From Armatimonadota bacterium (GTDB lineage: Bacteria > Armatimonadota > Zipacnadia > Zipacnadales > FEN-943): 9,727 nucleotides of DNA. How positions within the stretch are numbered: the first letter of the stretch is position 1; the number at the start of each line of letters is the position of its first letter. The DNA lies in the NCBI GenBank assembly GCA_029777735.1, contig JAKORR010000398.1, forward strand, positions 1 to 9,727. Reading direction: 5' to 3'. The notes beneath the pieces are model-generated. The model did not search any database. It saw only the letters and a list, made by a program, of their open reading frames with translations, and was not told where the DNA came from. This document shows positions 1-6,927 of the stretch, one piece after another. The position numbers and the translations under genes were made by a program.

Positions 1-2
1 CC

Positions 3-728
3 CTAAGCAACCTCCGAGAGGGCACGGGGCACGAGATGCACGGGGAAGTACGCGACGCTCAGCCGGCCGATGTGGGCCTCGATCTGGTCACCTTCTGCCT
101 CCCGGATGCCCCCGACCCCGACCAGCCACTGATGATGATCGGCAATGGTGGCTTCGAGTACGACGACCCAACAGGTATCAATCTGCTGCCCTACTTCTGG
201 CGCGCGGGCACGGGTGACGGAGTCGAGCGCACCTTCCTCTATCCACCCTACACTGGCTTGGGTGGCGACTGCGAAAGCTTCGCTTACCCCGGGGGCGGCG
301 CCACAGTGAGTCTGCGGGCCGACACGCAGGAGGCGAAGGTTGTCCACAGCGGCCGGCGCTGTCTACAGGTCGCCGGCGTCCAGCCGAACAGCATGCCCGT
401 CGACGGCACGGGCGTGTGGAGCCCTGTGTTCCCGGCTCGGCCAGGCGATACCTTCCGCATCGGCTTCTGGGTGCGGGGACAGGACCTCGAGCCCATTGAA
501 GGCCGGGCACTTGCTGCCTTCGCCGAGTTCTCGGGCCGTACCGGACAACACAGAACTCGCGTGGACCTGGCCACTGCGTTTCCGGTGGGTTTGGGGACCT
601 TTGACTGGCGCGAGGTGACCACCGCAGCCCGAGTGCCCGAGACCGCGCGGCGCGTGACTCTGTTCCTTGGCCTAAGGCCCGCTAGGGGATCGCTGTGGCT
701 GGATGACGTAAGCCTCGGCGTCCAGTAA
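3..728 (+). CDS. C-terminal part of a protein with a carbohydrate-binding-like beta-sandwich (5' end outside window)
   Basis: The reading frame is open to the left window edge. The first ATG (36) has no well-spaced Shine-Dalgarno, and the residues before it read as plausible protein, so I treat this as the 3' part of a longer gene. The segment MIGNGGFEYDD (about residues 34-44 counted from the ATG at 36) followed by a Gly/aromatic-rich beta region, a stretch GDTFRIGFWVRG and the terminal LWLDDVSL is the usual signature of a galactose-binding-like jelly roll of the CBM4/9 type: it opens with N-G-G-F-E and closes with a strand carrying D-D-V. Such modules sit at the C-terminus of secreted glycosidases, lyases or large surface proteins and bind glycans or stabilise the catalytic domain. 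The catalytic part, if any, is outside the window, so the enzyme activity is unknown. No same-strand gene follows; the next gene is a tRNA on the other strand. Confidence 0.7.
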   Translation, partial: LSNLREGTGHEMHGEVRDAQPADVGLDLVTFCLPDAPDPDQPLMMIGNGGFEYDDPTGINLLPYFWRAGTGDGVERTFLYPPYTGLGGDCESFAYPGGGATVSLRADTQEAKVVHSGRRCLQVAGVQPNSMPVDGTGVWSPVFPARPGDTFRIGFWVRGQDLEPIEGRALAAFAEFSGRTGQHRTRVDLATAFPVGLGTFDWREVTTAARVPETARRVTLFLGLRPARGSLWLDDVSLGVQ

Positions 729-1000
729 TAATTTGCGGCACAGCAGAACAGGTAGTGTACCGAAGTCTTCTGCAAAAGGAGCGAGTCACGGAATCTCTGA
801 CTGGGAACATCTAGGGAGTATCCTTCGAGACTGGACCTGCTCCCCGGCTCACTGAGCACCCTCATGCCCATCTAGTCACGTCAGGTAGAAAACAGGCCAC
901 TGCATTGATGAGGCCACCTACCTGTAAGGGGCAGCCAAAAACTGCCACCAACCGAGAGGGCGAGACCTCTACTGCCCCATCGCCCGTCGGAAGAAGAGTT
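729..1000. other. Non-coding gap with a nested hairpin after the CBM-like gene
   Basis: I find no convincing gene here. Fifteen bases after the stop codon at 726-728 there is a nested inverted repeat: GCAGAA (743-748) pairs with TTCTGC (768-773), enclosing GGTA (751-754) and TACC (758-761) around a 3-base loop. It could mark the 3' end of the upstream transcript, but it is followed by AAAAGG and not a U-run, so it is not a canonical intrinsic terminator. A second short repeat, GGCAG/CTGCC near 928-945, lies downstream of the tRNA on the minus strand and likewise lacks a T-tract. Confidence 0.35.
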
Positions 1001-1075
1001 TGGCTCCGGGGGAGGGATTCGAACCCCCAACCTAGTGGTTAACAGCCACCCGCTCTACCCTTGAGCTACCCCGGA
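1001..1075 (-). tRNA. trnN: tRNA-Asn (anticodon GTT), CCA encoded
   Basis: Read on the minus strand, the gene begins TCCGGGG at 1075 and ends CCCCGGA-G-CCA at 1001, giving a 7-bp acceptor stem, a G discriminator and a genomically encoded CCA. The D-arm reads GTAGCTCAAGGGTAGAGC. The anticodon stem GGTGG/CCACT closes the loop CTGTTAA, with anticodon GTT (plus-strand 1041-1043), and the T-loop carries GGTTCGAATCC. Every canonical feature of a bacterial tRNA-Asn is present. It is a single gene with its own promoter (1086-1114), between the M48 gene on the same strand and the CBM-like gene on the other. I saw no duplicated copy of its 3' end in the window, so nothing indicates an integrated element here. 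Confidence 0.97.
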
Positions 1076-1085
1076 ATGGAATTAG

Positions 1086-1114
1086 ATTATAGTGGGCGCA
1101 AAGCCATATTGCAA
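1086..1114 (-). promoter_or_regulatory. Sigma70-type promoter of the tRNA-Asn gene
   Basis: On the minus strand a perfect -10 hexamer TATAAT (plus 1086-1091) lies exactly 17 bases downstream of a -35-like TTGCAA (plus 1109-1114, 4 of 6 consensus bases). Ten bases separate the -10 from the mature tRNA 5' end at 1075, so transcription would start about 3-5 bases before the tRNA. That short leader suits a stable-RNA promoter. The promoter lies in the 148 bp between the tRNA and the M48 stop codon. Confidence 0.75.
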
Positions 1115-1223
1115 GCCCTTGCCGAATCACTCGCGTGGATAAGAACAAATCGCCCTTCCCACAAACAGTTAAAGCGCTCTTGCGTCGGCCTTCTGCCCCT
1201 TTGCTGCTGCCCTCACAGGTTCC

Positions 1224-2354
1224 TCACAACTCGTAGGCGAAGCGCTCGCGCGTCAGGGCACGGCGGAGCGCGGTCAAGGCATCGTCGGCTAGCTTGTCCA
1301 CGGTCGTCTGTTGCGCCTGCGCGTCCGCCTGCGTGATGACGAGCACTGGCTCGCCCTTTGCCACCAACGCTAGGCCCTGGTCAGCAGCCTCGAGGGTGAA
1401 GTCGGAGCGCTTAGCCCCGGCCTGCAAAACCTCTGTCAGCTTCTGGTTGGTTCCCTCGGCCCGGGTTTTCGCCTGCTCAGCATCTGGCCCCACTACTACG
1501 AAGATTGTCTGCTCCCACCACGTCACGGCAGGCCACTTGCCGCCGGCCGCATCTACTTCCTTCACTTCGGGCTTTTGCCACTTGATTACGGCTCGGCGGT
1601 TCACCGTCACACCGACGTCCGTAATCTTTTCGATCAGCGACGCCACACGGGTGCGGGACAGCGGGTGCGTCTCAAACACACCTTGGTCTGGAGGCATCCT
1701 GCGACGCTCTTCCTGGGCTAGTCGCTCCATGAAGGTCAGTAGGCCAACCGGATTGTACTTGCTTTTCAGTAGGTACCGGACGGCGTTGTCGTCAGCCCGT
1801 GCCTCCACTTCCAGCGAGTACCGGGACAACACGCCTTGTCGCACGTACAGGCCCGCCTGAGCAGTAACCACAGACACATCACGGTCGGCGCCCAACACCA
1901 CTGTGGCGAGCGCGGCGCTTAGAGCTCCCAGAAACAGCTTTTGGCTGCGCTGGGCCTGCTCCAAGGCGTCGTAGGTACAATTGTGGGCAATTTCATGGGC
2001 CAGGACACCCGCCAGCTCGTCGTCCGATTGCACCGCATCCAGCAAACCTTTGGTCACATAGATGAACCCTCCAGGAATGCTGAAGGCGTTTACTTCGGTG
2101 GAGTCCACCAGCCGCACATCGTACTGTACTTCCGGCCTGTCGCTGTTGGCCGCCACGCTGTCCACGATCTCCTTGACACGTTGGAGTGCCGCCTCGTCTT
2201 CCAGACGCTTGTACTCTTTGTCCACTTCGGCGCAGACTTTCTCGCCTATTTCGCGCTCCTTTTTGGGGTCCCACTTGGCGGCCCCAGCCGGCAGCGCCAG
2301 GCAGAACACCAGTAGCAGTCCCATCGCTACGCGCATTGTCTTCATGATGAACAT
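1224..2354 (-). CDS. Exported M48-family zinc metalloprotease with C-terminal alpha/beta extension
   Basis: The 376-residue protein starts at the ATG at 2354, which has GGAAGG six bases upstream (plus 2361-2366); the frame extends 13 codons further but without a comparable site. A Sec signal peptide is evident: basic MFIMKTMR, then hydrophobic MGLLLVFCLALP, then AGAA as the likely cleavage region, with no lipobox. The peptidase core holds HEIAH at about 120-124 (two zinc ligands and the catalytic Glu), the third ligand in EARAD at about 184-188, and THPLSRTR at about 229-236, as in BepA/Oma1-like M48 peptidases that act in periplasmic quality control. From about residue 255 to the end there is a further domain of roughly 120 residues that does not belong to the peptidase. 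Its pattern (FVVVGPDAEQAKTRA, a Glu/Ala-rich helix, then GEPVLVITQADA and a last helix) resembles the extracytoplasmic domain before many MscS-type channels; that likeness is by eye. It stands alone downstream of the enolase-type gene. Confidence 0.9.
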   Translation of the reverse strand: MFIMKTMRVAMGLLLVFCLALPAGAAKWDPKKEREIGEKVCAEVDKEYKRLEDEAALQRVKEIVDSVAANSDRPEVQYDVRLVDSTEVNAFSIPGGFIYVTKGLLDAVQSDDELAGVLAHEIAHNCTYDALEQAQRSQKLFLGALSAALATVVLGADRDVSVVTAQAGLYVRQGVLSRYSLEVEARADDNAVRYLLKSKYNPVGLLTFMERLAQEERRRMPPDQGVFETHPLSRTRVASLIEKITDVGVTVNRRAVIKWQKPEVKEVDAAGGKWPAVTWWEQTIFVVVGPDAEQAKTRAEGTNQKLTEVLQAGAKRSDFTLEAADQGLALVAKGEPVLVITQADAQAQQTTVDKLADDALTALRRALTRERFAYEL

Positions 2355-2391
2355 ACGTATCCTTCCGGCCCGTGAACGGACCGCTATCCTC

Positions 2392-2406
2392 ATTATAGTC
2401 TATAAT
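2392..2406. promoter_or_regulatory. 15-base TATAAT palindrome upstream of the M48 gene (promoter and possible operator)
   Basis: The arms ATTATAG and CTATAAT flank a single central base, so a perfect TATAAT occurs on both strands. The minus-strand copy (plus 2392-2397) is placed as a -10 element for the M48 gene, with an expected leader of about 30 bases to the ATG at 2354. No good -35 stands 16-18 bases upstream; TTACAA (plus 2419-2424) is 21 bases away. The symmetry would suit a small dimeric repressor, or it may be a chance result of an AT-rich promoter. Confidence 0.45.
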
Positions 2407-2501
2407 CTAGGACTCTGATTGTAAGGATTGGTTCCTAGGCGAATCAGCGCTACCCAGAGGATAAAATCCCCACCAAGGCGCGCATGCTACTGGCCGCCGG
2501 C

Positions 2502-3887
2502 CTACAGCAGATTTTCATCCATCGCCTGCAGACGGGCGGTCTGGAAGCCAAGCCCCGGCCCCTGAAGGCTCCATGTATTAGCGTAACCTCTTCGAACGTG
2601 GAATATTCCACTGTGAATGAACCGTTCGGCCGGCGTTGTCGCTAGAGGAAAGAACTGGCGGCTGTTGGCCTCCACGCCCTTGATGGTATACAAGCGCGCC
2701 GCCAAGCCGACCGAGTGAAACAGTGCCAGACTCGGGTTGGTCAGGTCCTGCACGGCATAGGGGATCCCCAGATGGCGGGCCTTGGCGGCCATGACCAGCG
2801 TCGAAGACTGGCACTTACAGGCCTTGAGCGCCACGCCACTCCAGCCCTGGGTAATCGCCAGATCGAAGCTTTCCAGGTCCGTGAGGCTTTCGTCCACGAG
2901 CACAGGCTTGATGGCGGCCAGCTCCCTCAGGTTGTGGGCCTCCGCTGCCAAGTCGCGGCCAGTGGGCTGCTCAATATACAGAATGCGATCGAAGCACTCA
3001 GGGCTTTGCTTGCGCACCCGCGCGAGCAGATCGACGACGTAATCTGGGCTGTCACATTGCTCGTTGGTGTCGGCCGTCATGAACATCTCGGCAAGGCCGA
3101 GCCGATCGAGAGCCTCCCGCCCCACGCGATACACCCCTAGGCACCGGTCCACATCCCAGTCCAGATCGTTCCCGCACAGTTTCACCTTGAGGCAGAATAC
3201 CCCATCACGCGCGATATAATCCTGCAGACAATTGGGCATGCCGTCATCGGGGTCCGTATTGTCCAGCTCGCCGCGAGTGAGCTTATCCAGGCCACCTACG
3301 AGGTGAAACACCTCAATCTCCTGCTTATACTCGGCTCGCAGGTAGTCGGCGATGTACCTGTCCTTGAACTCGTTGCCCAGGAGGTGGCTCAGATCCCCCA
3401 TGAACTCCGGACCATAGGCCTTGTACACGTCGACGCCATTGGCAACGCCAAAGGCATCATGCAGCGCGGCGTCGACCGGCGACGCGCATACCAGCGCTCC
3501 AAGGAAGGGCTGAGGCTCGGGCGTACCCACCTCACGGCTGACCTCGTCGCTGAGCCTGTGCAGCTCGTCCTCCAAGCTCCAGAACACGTCCACCGGATGC
3601 GCGGGCTCGCCGTAGTCCGCGACCAGGCGGGCATAGCCCTCTACGGTACGCTGCATCACCTGCTGCTTCACCGAGTGCTCGATCGACGCAGTAGGCCAAG
3701 ACCAGAAGTCGGCAAGGAACATGGCGCCCCACCCTTCGCCGACAGCCCCGGCGCGTGTCTCGACGACTACGCGGACCTTGCACAGCGCTACTTGATCCAT
3801 CACCACCGCGCCAAACTTCAGCGGGAAACGGGCCTTCTGTGGCTCGTAAATAAGCTCTATCTCCTTGACAAGAATGTCACTGTTCAT
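2502..3887 (-). CDS. Enolase-superfamily enzyme, mandelate racemase / muconate lactonizing type (probable acid-sugar dehydratase or cycloisomerase)
   Basis: The 461-residue protein starts at the ATG at 3887, five bases after a strong GGAGGGG (plus 3893-3899); the frame is open further upstream but that stretch reads as leader. An N-terminal capping domain is followed by a (beta/alpha)7-beta barrel with its active-site residues in order: KVK at about 234-236 (second-strand Lys pair), Asp273 in TADTNEQ, Glu306 in YIEQPTG, Asp332/Glu333 in VLVDESL and Lys355 in GVALKACK. The three acidic residues bind Mg2+, and the two lysines on opposite faces mark the muconate-lactonizing-enzyme-like layout. 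These enzymes abstract the alpha-proton of a carboxylate and then isomerise, racemise or dehydrate it. The substrate cannot be read from the sequence. At 461 residues it is longer than the usual 360-420, with an insert around 170-230 carrying TDPDDGMPN before the KxK strand. It is downstream of an RraA-like gene on the same strand, which suggests carbohydrate- or hydroxy-acid catabolism. Confidence 0.9.
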   Translation of the reverse strand: MNSDILVKEIELIYEPQKARFPLKFGAVVMDQVALCKVRVVVETRAGAVGEGWGAMFLADFWSWPTASIEHSVKQQVMQRTVEGYARLVADYGEPAHPVDVFWSLEDELHRLSDEVSREVGTPEPQPFLGALVCASPVDAALHDAFGVANGVDVYKAYGPEFMGDLSHLLGNEFKDRYIADYLRAEYKQEIEVFHLVGGLDKLTRGELDNTDPDDGMPNCLQDYIARDGVFCLKVKLCGNDLDWDVDRCLGVYRVGREALDRLGLAEMFMTADTNEQCDSPDYVVDLLARVRKQSPECFDRILYIEQPTGRDLAAEAHNLRELAAIKPVLVDESLTDLESFDLAITQGWSGVALKACKCQSSTLVMAAKARHLGIPYAVQDLTNPSLALFHSVGLAARLYTIKGVEANSRQFFPLATTPAERFIHSGIFHVRRGYANTWSLQGPGLGFQTARLQAMDENLL

Positions 3888-4034
3888 GTTTTCCCCTCCA
3901 TGGGTGGGCCTGAGAGGCGGACTACCGCCTGACCGCCCTATTGCCTTCTGCTGCTGCATCGACCCGTCGAGCCTCCGCTGGACCGGCGGGTCGTGCCGAG
4001 TATTCTCCCTGTGATCCTTCGCTTCGCGCTCTAT
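3888..4034 (-). promoter_or_regulatory. 147-base intercistronic leader with two hairpins before the enolase-type gene
   Basis: Between the RraA-like stop and the enolase-type ATG there are two clear inverted repeats. AGGCGG/CCGCCT (3915-3920 and 3925-3930, 4-base loop) lies about 16 bases upstream of the ribosome-binding site. CGACCCG/CGGGTCG (3960-3966 and 3987-3993, 20-base loop) lies above it. Neither is followed by a U-run in the minus-strand transcript. They could be processing or stability elements that set different expression of the two genes, or a leader of a second promoter. I recognise no riboswitch class. Confidence 0.4.
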
Positions 4035-4724
4035 CTATCTGTTTCTCAGTGAGGCGAGATGTGTCCGCAGGCGCTCGCCCTCGGAACGTTGAATTTCCTG
4101 GGCGGCATCGGCCACGGTCTCCCAAACCTCTGGCGCAACCACCACAACACCCAATTCATCGCCGAAGACGATGTCGCCCGGGCGCACTCTAACCCTTCCG
4201 ACAGTCACAGGGATCTGCGTTGCGCCTGTGCCGTGCCAGGGCGCGACGCCGGGCACTACCGCACGCGCGAAGAGAGGGAAGCCAATCTCTTGCACGCCGG
4301 CCATGTCTCGCACAGCGCCGTCCACCACTGCCCCCACCAGCCCGCGCCTCGCGGCCTCGGCGCTGAGGAGCTCTCCCCAGACGATGGCGTCCGTGCGACC
4401 TCTCGCGTCCACCACCAGGACACTTCCGTGCGGCATTGCGTCCCAGCTGGCTGACCAGACACCCTGCCCTGGAATAAGTCTGACAGTGTAAGCTGACGCT
4501 AGGATTCGTGCACCGTCCCAGACAGGCTTGATCCCTGCGTCCATGTACCGCGGCGGGCATCCCTGCCTGCGGGCGGCGTCGGCGATAGCCGCGCTGTCGA
4601 GCTTACCGAGCCAAGCCTTCCATTCTTCGTCAGCCACGGGCCTCAACCTCGCAAAGGGCTTTCCCTGTCGGCAAGTTCCGGCGAGCAGGTTCGCGACCGA
4701 TCGCGGAGAAGGGCCAGCCAGCAT
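4035..4724 (-). CDS. RraA / HMG-aldolase family protein (class II 2-oxo-acid aldolase-like)
   Basis: At 229 residues it resembles 4-hydroxy-4-methyl-2-oxoglutarate aldolase and its relatives more than the short (about 160-residue) RraA proteins. It shows the family motifs in order: LDSAAIADA at about 42-50, WGELLSAEAARRG at about 116-128, VVDGAVRD at about 133-140, and GDIVFGDELGVVVV at about 183-196. The Arg139-Asp140 pair and the glycine loop of WGELLS match the catalytic and metal/pyruvate-binding positions of HMG/CHA aldolases, which cleave 4-hydroxy-2-oxo acids to pyruvate or oxaloacetate plus a second oxo-compound. RraA-type regulators share the fold, so catalysis is not certain. Start: the ATG at 4724 has only a G-run upstream. 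A GTG at 4637 with GAGG upstream would give 200 residues and is a real alternative. The ATG at 4724 shares its CATG with the start of the divergent GNAT-like frame, so at least one of the two starts may be wrong. It is probably the first gene of a unit with the enolase-type gene. Confidence 0.85.
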   Translation of the reverse strand: MLAGPSPRSVANLLAGTCRQGKPFARLRPVADEEWKAWLGKLDSAAIADAARRQGCPPRYMDAGIKPVWDGARILASAYTVRLIPGQGVWSASWDAMPHGSVLVVDARGRTDAIVWGELLSAEAARRGLVGAVVDGAVRDMAGVQEIGFPLFARAVVPGVAPWHGTGATQIPVTVGRVRVRPGDIVFGDELGVVVVAPEVWETVADAAQEIQRSEGERLRTHLASLRNR

Positions 4725-5226
4725 GGAACACCCCCCTACAAAGCTACGAGGTGCCGGATTGACCGACGAGAACAGCGGTGCGGATCAGGTGTCAGTTCGC
4801 GAATACTGGCCCGCAGACGCAGTGAACCTACACCAAGTCCGCAACACCCTATTCCCGCCGCTTACGCTGGACCAGTGGCTGGCGACAAGGACCAACTCCA
4901 CAGTCTCTCTCGCTTACCTCAGCGGAGAACCAGCAAGTGCTATTCTCTTTGACGTGAGCGATTTCCTTGTCGTCCCTAGTAGGGTGGTCAGGGGGGCGCA
5001 GGAGAACGCCGTCGAGGGGGCCGAAGACCTGCGCGGCGGCGACGAGACCGTGGGCGCGCTGATTCACGCCCTATCCTGCTGCTCTCCCGGGTGTGCGGTC
5101 ACATCGGTTGCATCCAAGGCCAATCTGCACCGGGCACAGGCTAACGGGCCCGTTGCACAGACGCCGGTGACTCGACGCTGTCCAGGCTGCCACTGCCCCG
5201 GCTTTGAGCAAACTGTCAGGAGGTAA
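4723..5226 (+). CDS. GNAT-family N-acetyltransferase-like protein, divergent and possibly decaying
   Basis: A frame of 167 codons starts at the ATG at 4723, nine bases after GGAGAAGGG (about 4705-4713), and ends at the TAA at 5224-5226, which overlaps the Shine-Dalgarno of the deacylase gene. The length is typical of a GNAT protein. Residues 23-60 (VSVREYWPADAVNLHQVRN, then LFPPLTLDQW) look like the first strand and helix of the fold. Residues 74-104 (ILFDVSDFLVVPSRVVRGAQ, then NAV and EDLRG) resemble the central strands leading to motif A. Residues 124-139 (CAVTSVASKANLHRAQ) resemble motif B. The acetyl-CoA-binding signature R/Q-x-x-G-x-G/A is not intact: the frame reads LRGGDETVGALI where LRGRGIGSALI would be expected. 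The Phe/Tyr-x-x-x-Gly-Phe step after motif B is missing, and the tail is Cys-rich (CPGCHC). It could be an active divergent enzyme or an eroding gene. It overlaps the RraA-like start divergently. Confidence 0.5.
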   Translation: MEHPPTKLRGAGLTDENSGADQVSVREYWPADAVNLHQVRNTLFPPLTLDQWLATRTNSTVSLAYLSGEPASAILFDVSDFLVVPSRVVRGAQENAVEGAEDLRGGDETVGALIHALSCCSPGCAVTSVASKANLHRAQANGPVAQTPVTRRCPGCHCPGFEQTVRR

Positions 5227-5230
5227 GCAC

Positions 5231-6721
5231 ATGCCCTTCGATCTGCTTCTTCGGCGCGCACGCATCTATGACGGCTCAGGAGCACAGCCCTTCCTCGGCG
5301 ATGTGGGAGTTGAAGGCGACCGCATTGCGGCCGTGGGCCTGATGCCCAACACCGAGGCCCGGCTATTCATCGATTGTCAAGGCCTGGCCCTTGCGCCAGG
5401 CTTCATCGATCCGCACAACCACGCCCACAACGAGGCCGAGGGTGGTATCCTCAACATACCCCAGGCGGACAACATGCTGCGCCAAGGCGTCACCACTCTC
5501 GTCGCCGGCAACTGCGGCGGCTCGCCCTGGCCGATTGGTGAGCACCTCGATGCCGTCTCCCGTCTGGGCATTAAGCAGAACTACGCCCTTCTGGTAGGAC
5601 ATGGGACTCTCCGCGCCCAATGCGTTACCGAGCACAACCGGCCTGCCACTACCGACGAAATTGCCCAGATGCGTAACCTCGCGCTTCGGGCGATGGACGA
5701 GGGCGTCTTCGGCATGTCTACAGGCTACTTCCCGAGCTGGGTCACCACAGACGAGATTGTGCAGGTCTCTGAAGTCATCGCCTCCCGTGGCGGCATTTAT
5801 ACCAGCCACATACGCAACGAGAGTGCCGGAGTCCTCGAGGCTGTGGGCGAGGCCCTTGAGATAGGCCGCCGAGCCGGCCTTCCTGTGCTCATCTCGCACA
5901 TCAAGACCTGGGGCGCCCTAGCCTGGGATAAGAAGGACCAGATTCTTGGCCTGCTGGAAGCAGCCGACGATGTCGAAGTGCACGGCGACAGGTATCCCTA
6001 CACAGCTTGCTTTACGGGCGTGTCGGCTCTCATACCTTCTGGCGTGGTGGAGGAGGCAAGCCGTCGTGGCGGCTTGGCTTCGCTACGCGACCCAGATTGG
6101 CAGTTGGAGGTCCTGCCGGCCATTCGCGAGCACATTGAGACTGCCGGGGGCCCTGAGAATGTCTTCTTCGCGCCGCTGGAGCCGAGCCCGGATCTCGATG
6201 GCAAAACGCTCGCAGAGGTGGCCGAGGCCCACGGCGCCAGCCCCGAGAAGACGGTCATTGCCCTGGCCCTTCGCGGGGGCGTGTCCTGCATCATCCACGC
6301 CATGCGCGAGGACAACCTACGCGACTTCCTGGCCCACCGGCTGGTCATGTTCGGCTCCGACGGGCATCTGCGCCGGCCAGGGCACGGCCAGTGCCATCCG
6401 CGCAACTACGGCACCTTCCCGCGGGCCATCGGGCGCTACGGACGCGACGGGCGTCTCTTCGACATGCCCACTGCAATCCGCAAGGCCACTGGCATGGCCG
6501 CCGACAAGCTGCGATTGGCAGGCCGAGGCTACGTACGCCAGGGCTACTTCGCCGACCTGGTTATCTTCGACGAAGAGGGTCTGCTCGATACCGCTACCTT
6601 CAAGCAGCCGCACCAGTACCCTCGGGGAGTGAAATACGTCGTGCTCAACGGCCATCTAGCTGTGGACAACGAGCGTACGCTGCCCGGGTGCTATGGGCGC
6701 GTACTCCGGCGAGGAGAATAG
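5231..6721 (+). CDS. N-acyl-D-amino-acid deacylase (D-aminoacylase), amidohydrolase superfamily
   Basis: The 496-residue product starts at the ATG at 5231, six bases after a near-perfect AGGAGGT (5218-5224); an in-frame ATG at 5204 is less well placed. It begins with the small beta-sandwich typical of the family (MPFDLLLRRARIYDGSG), then APGFIDPHNHAHN with the metal-binding H-x-H at about 62 and 64. Cys95 in AGNCGGSP is the bridging metal ligand of D-aminoacylases. His193 (TSHIRNE) and His223 (ISHIKTWG) follow, then YPYTA at about 255-259 and Asp377 in FGSDGH, the catalytic Asp. The segment GQCHPRNYGTFPR is a hallmark of this family. The C-terminus returns to the beta-sandwich (GYFADLVIFDEE). 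These enzymes release a carboxylate and a D-amino acid from N-acyl-D-amino acids; substrate choice (D-Glu, D-Asp or neutral) cannot be assigned. No signal peptide, so cytoplasmic. It follows the GNAT-like frame by 4 bases and is probably translationally coupled to it. All key residues are present. Confidence 0.95.
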   Translation: MPFDLLLRRARIYDGSGAQPFLGDVGVEGDRIAAVGLMPNTEARLFIDCQGLALAPGFIDPHNHAHNEAEGGILNIPQADNMLRQGVTTLVAGNCGGSPWPIGEHLDAVSRLGIKQNYALLVGHGTLRAQCVTEHNRPATTDEIAQMRNLALRAMDEGVFGMSTGYFPSWVTTDEIVQVSEVIASRGGIYTSHIRNESAGVLEAVGEALEIGRRAGLPVLISHIKTWGALAWDKKDQILGLLEAADDVEVHGDRYPYTACFTGVSALIPSGVVEEASRRGGLASLRDPDWQLEVLPAIREHIETAGGPENVFFAPLEPSPDLDGKTLAEVAEAHGASPEKTVIALALRGGVSCIIHAMREDNLRDFLAHRLVMFGSDGHLRRPGHGQCHPRNYGTFPRAIGRYGRDGRLFDMPTAIRKATGMAADKLRLAGRGYVRQGYFADLVIFDEEGLLDTATFKQPHQYPRGVKYVVLNGHLAVDNERTLPGCYGRVLRRGE

Positions 6722-6768
6722 AGAAGACTGACACCCTCCTCGTGGGACTTGGCCTTTGCTTCTTCTCT
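6720..6768 (+). terminator. Inverted repeat just after the deacylase stop; possible transcript end
   Basis: AGAGAAGA (6720-6727) and TCTTCTCT (6761-6768) form a perfect 8-bp stem around a 33-base loop that itself holds CCC/GGG. It starts at the last base of the stop codon, and the following sequence is TGTGCTGG and not a U-run, so a Rho-independent terminator is not proven. Confidence 0.3.
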
Positions 6769-6927
6769 TGTGCTGGGGGCGCAGGATAGAAATCAAATCC
6801 AGGTTACTCGGGTTGCCCCATTCTACCCAAGCGTGCCGACACCCAGCGCCGAGCCCTGCCTGCGCGGTTTTGCACAACGCTAACGCCTGGGCTTCATCTG
6901 CGCCGCGGTACTTCCAGGCGTCAACTG

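Noticed and set aside
284..871. Long minus-strand frame opposite the CBM-like gene
   Set aside because: Arg/Ser-rich composition typical of an antisense shadow; the plus strand explains the region.
1001..1075. tRNA-Asn as an integration site (attL/attR)
   Set aside because: No repeat of the tRNA 3' end, integrase or phage-type gene was seen in the window.
3888..4034. Glycine-riboswitch-like pieces (GGGAGAA and CTCTCAGG) in the minus-strand leader of the enolase-type gene
   Set aside because: The conserved CCGAAGG core and the ligand-binding junctions are missing; the matching bits are short and explained by chance in GC-rich sequence.
4528..4722. N-terminal extension of the GNAT-like frame back to 4528
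   Set aside because: This stretch is antisense to the well-supported RraA-like gene and shows no GNAT-like residues; the GNAT signal begins only after 4723.
5363..5899. Long minus-strand frame inside the deacylase gene
   Set aside because: Antisense shadow of a gene with all conserved residues in order.
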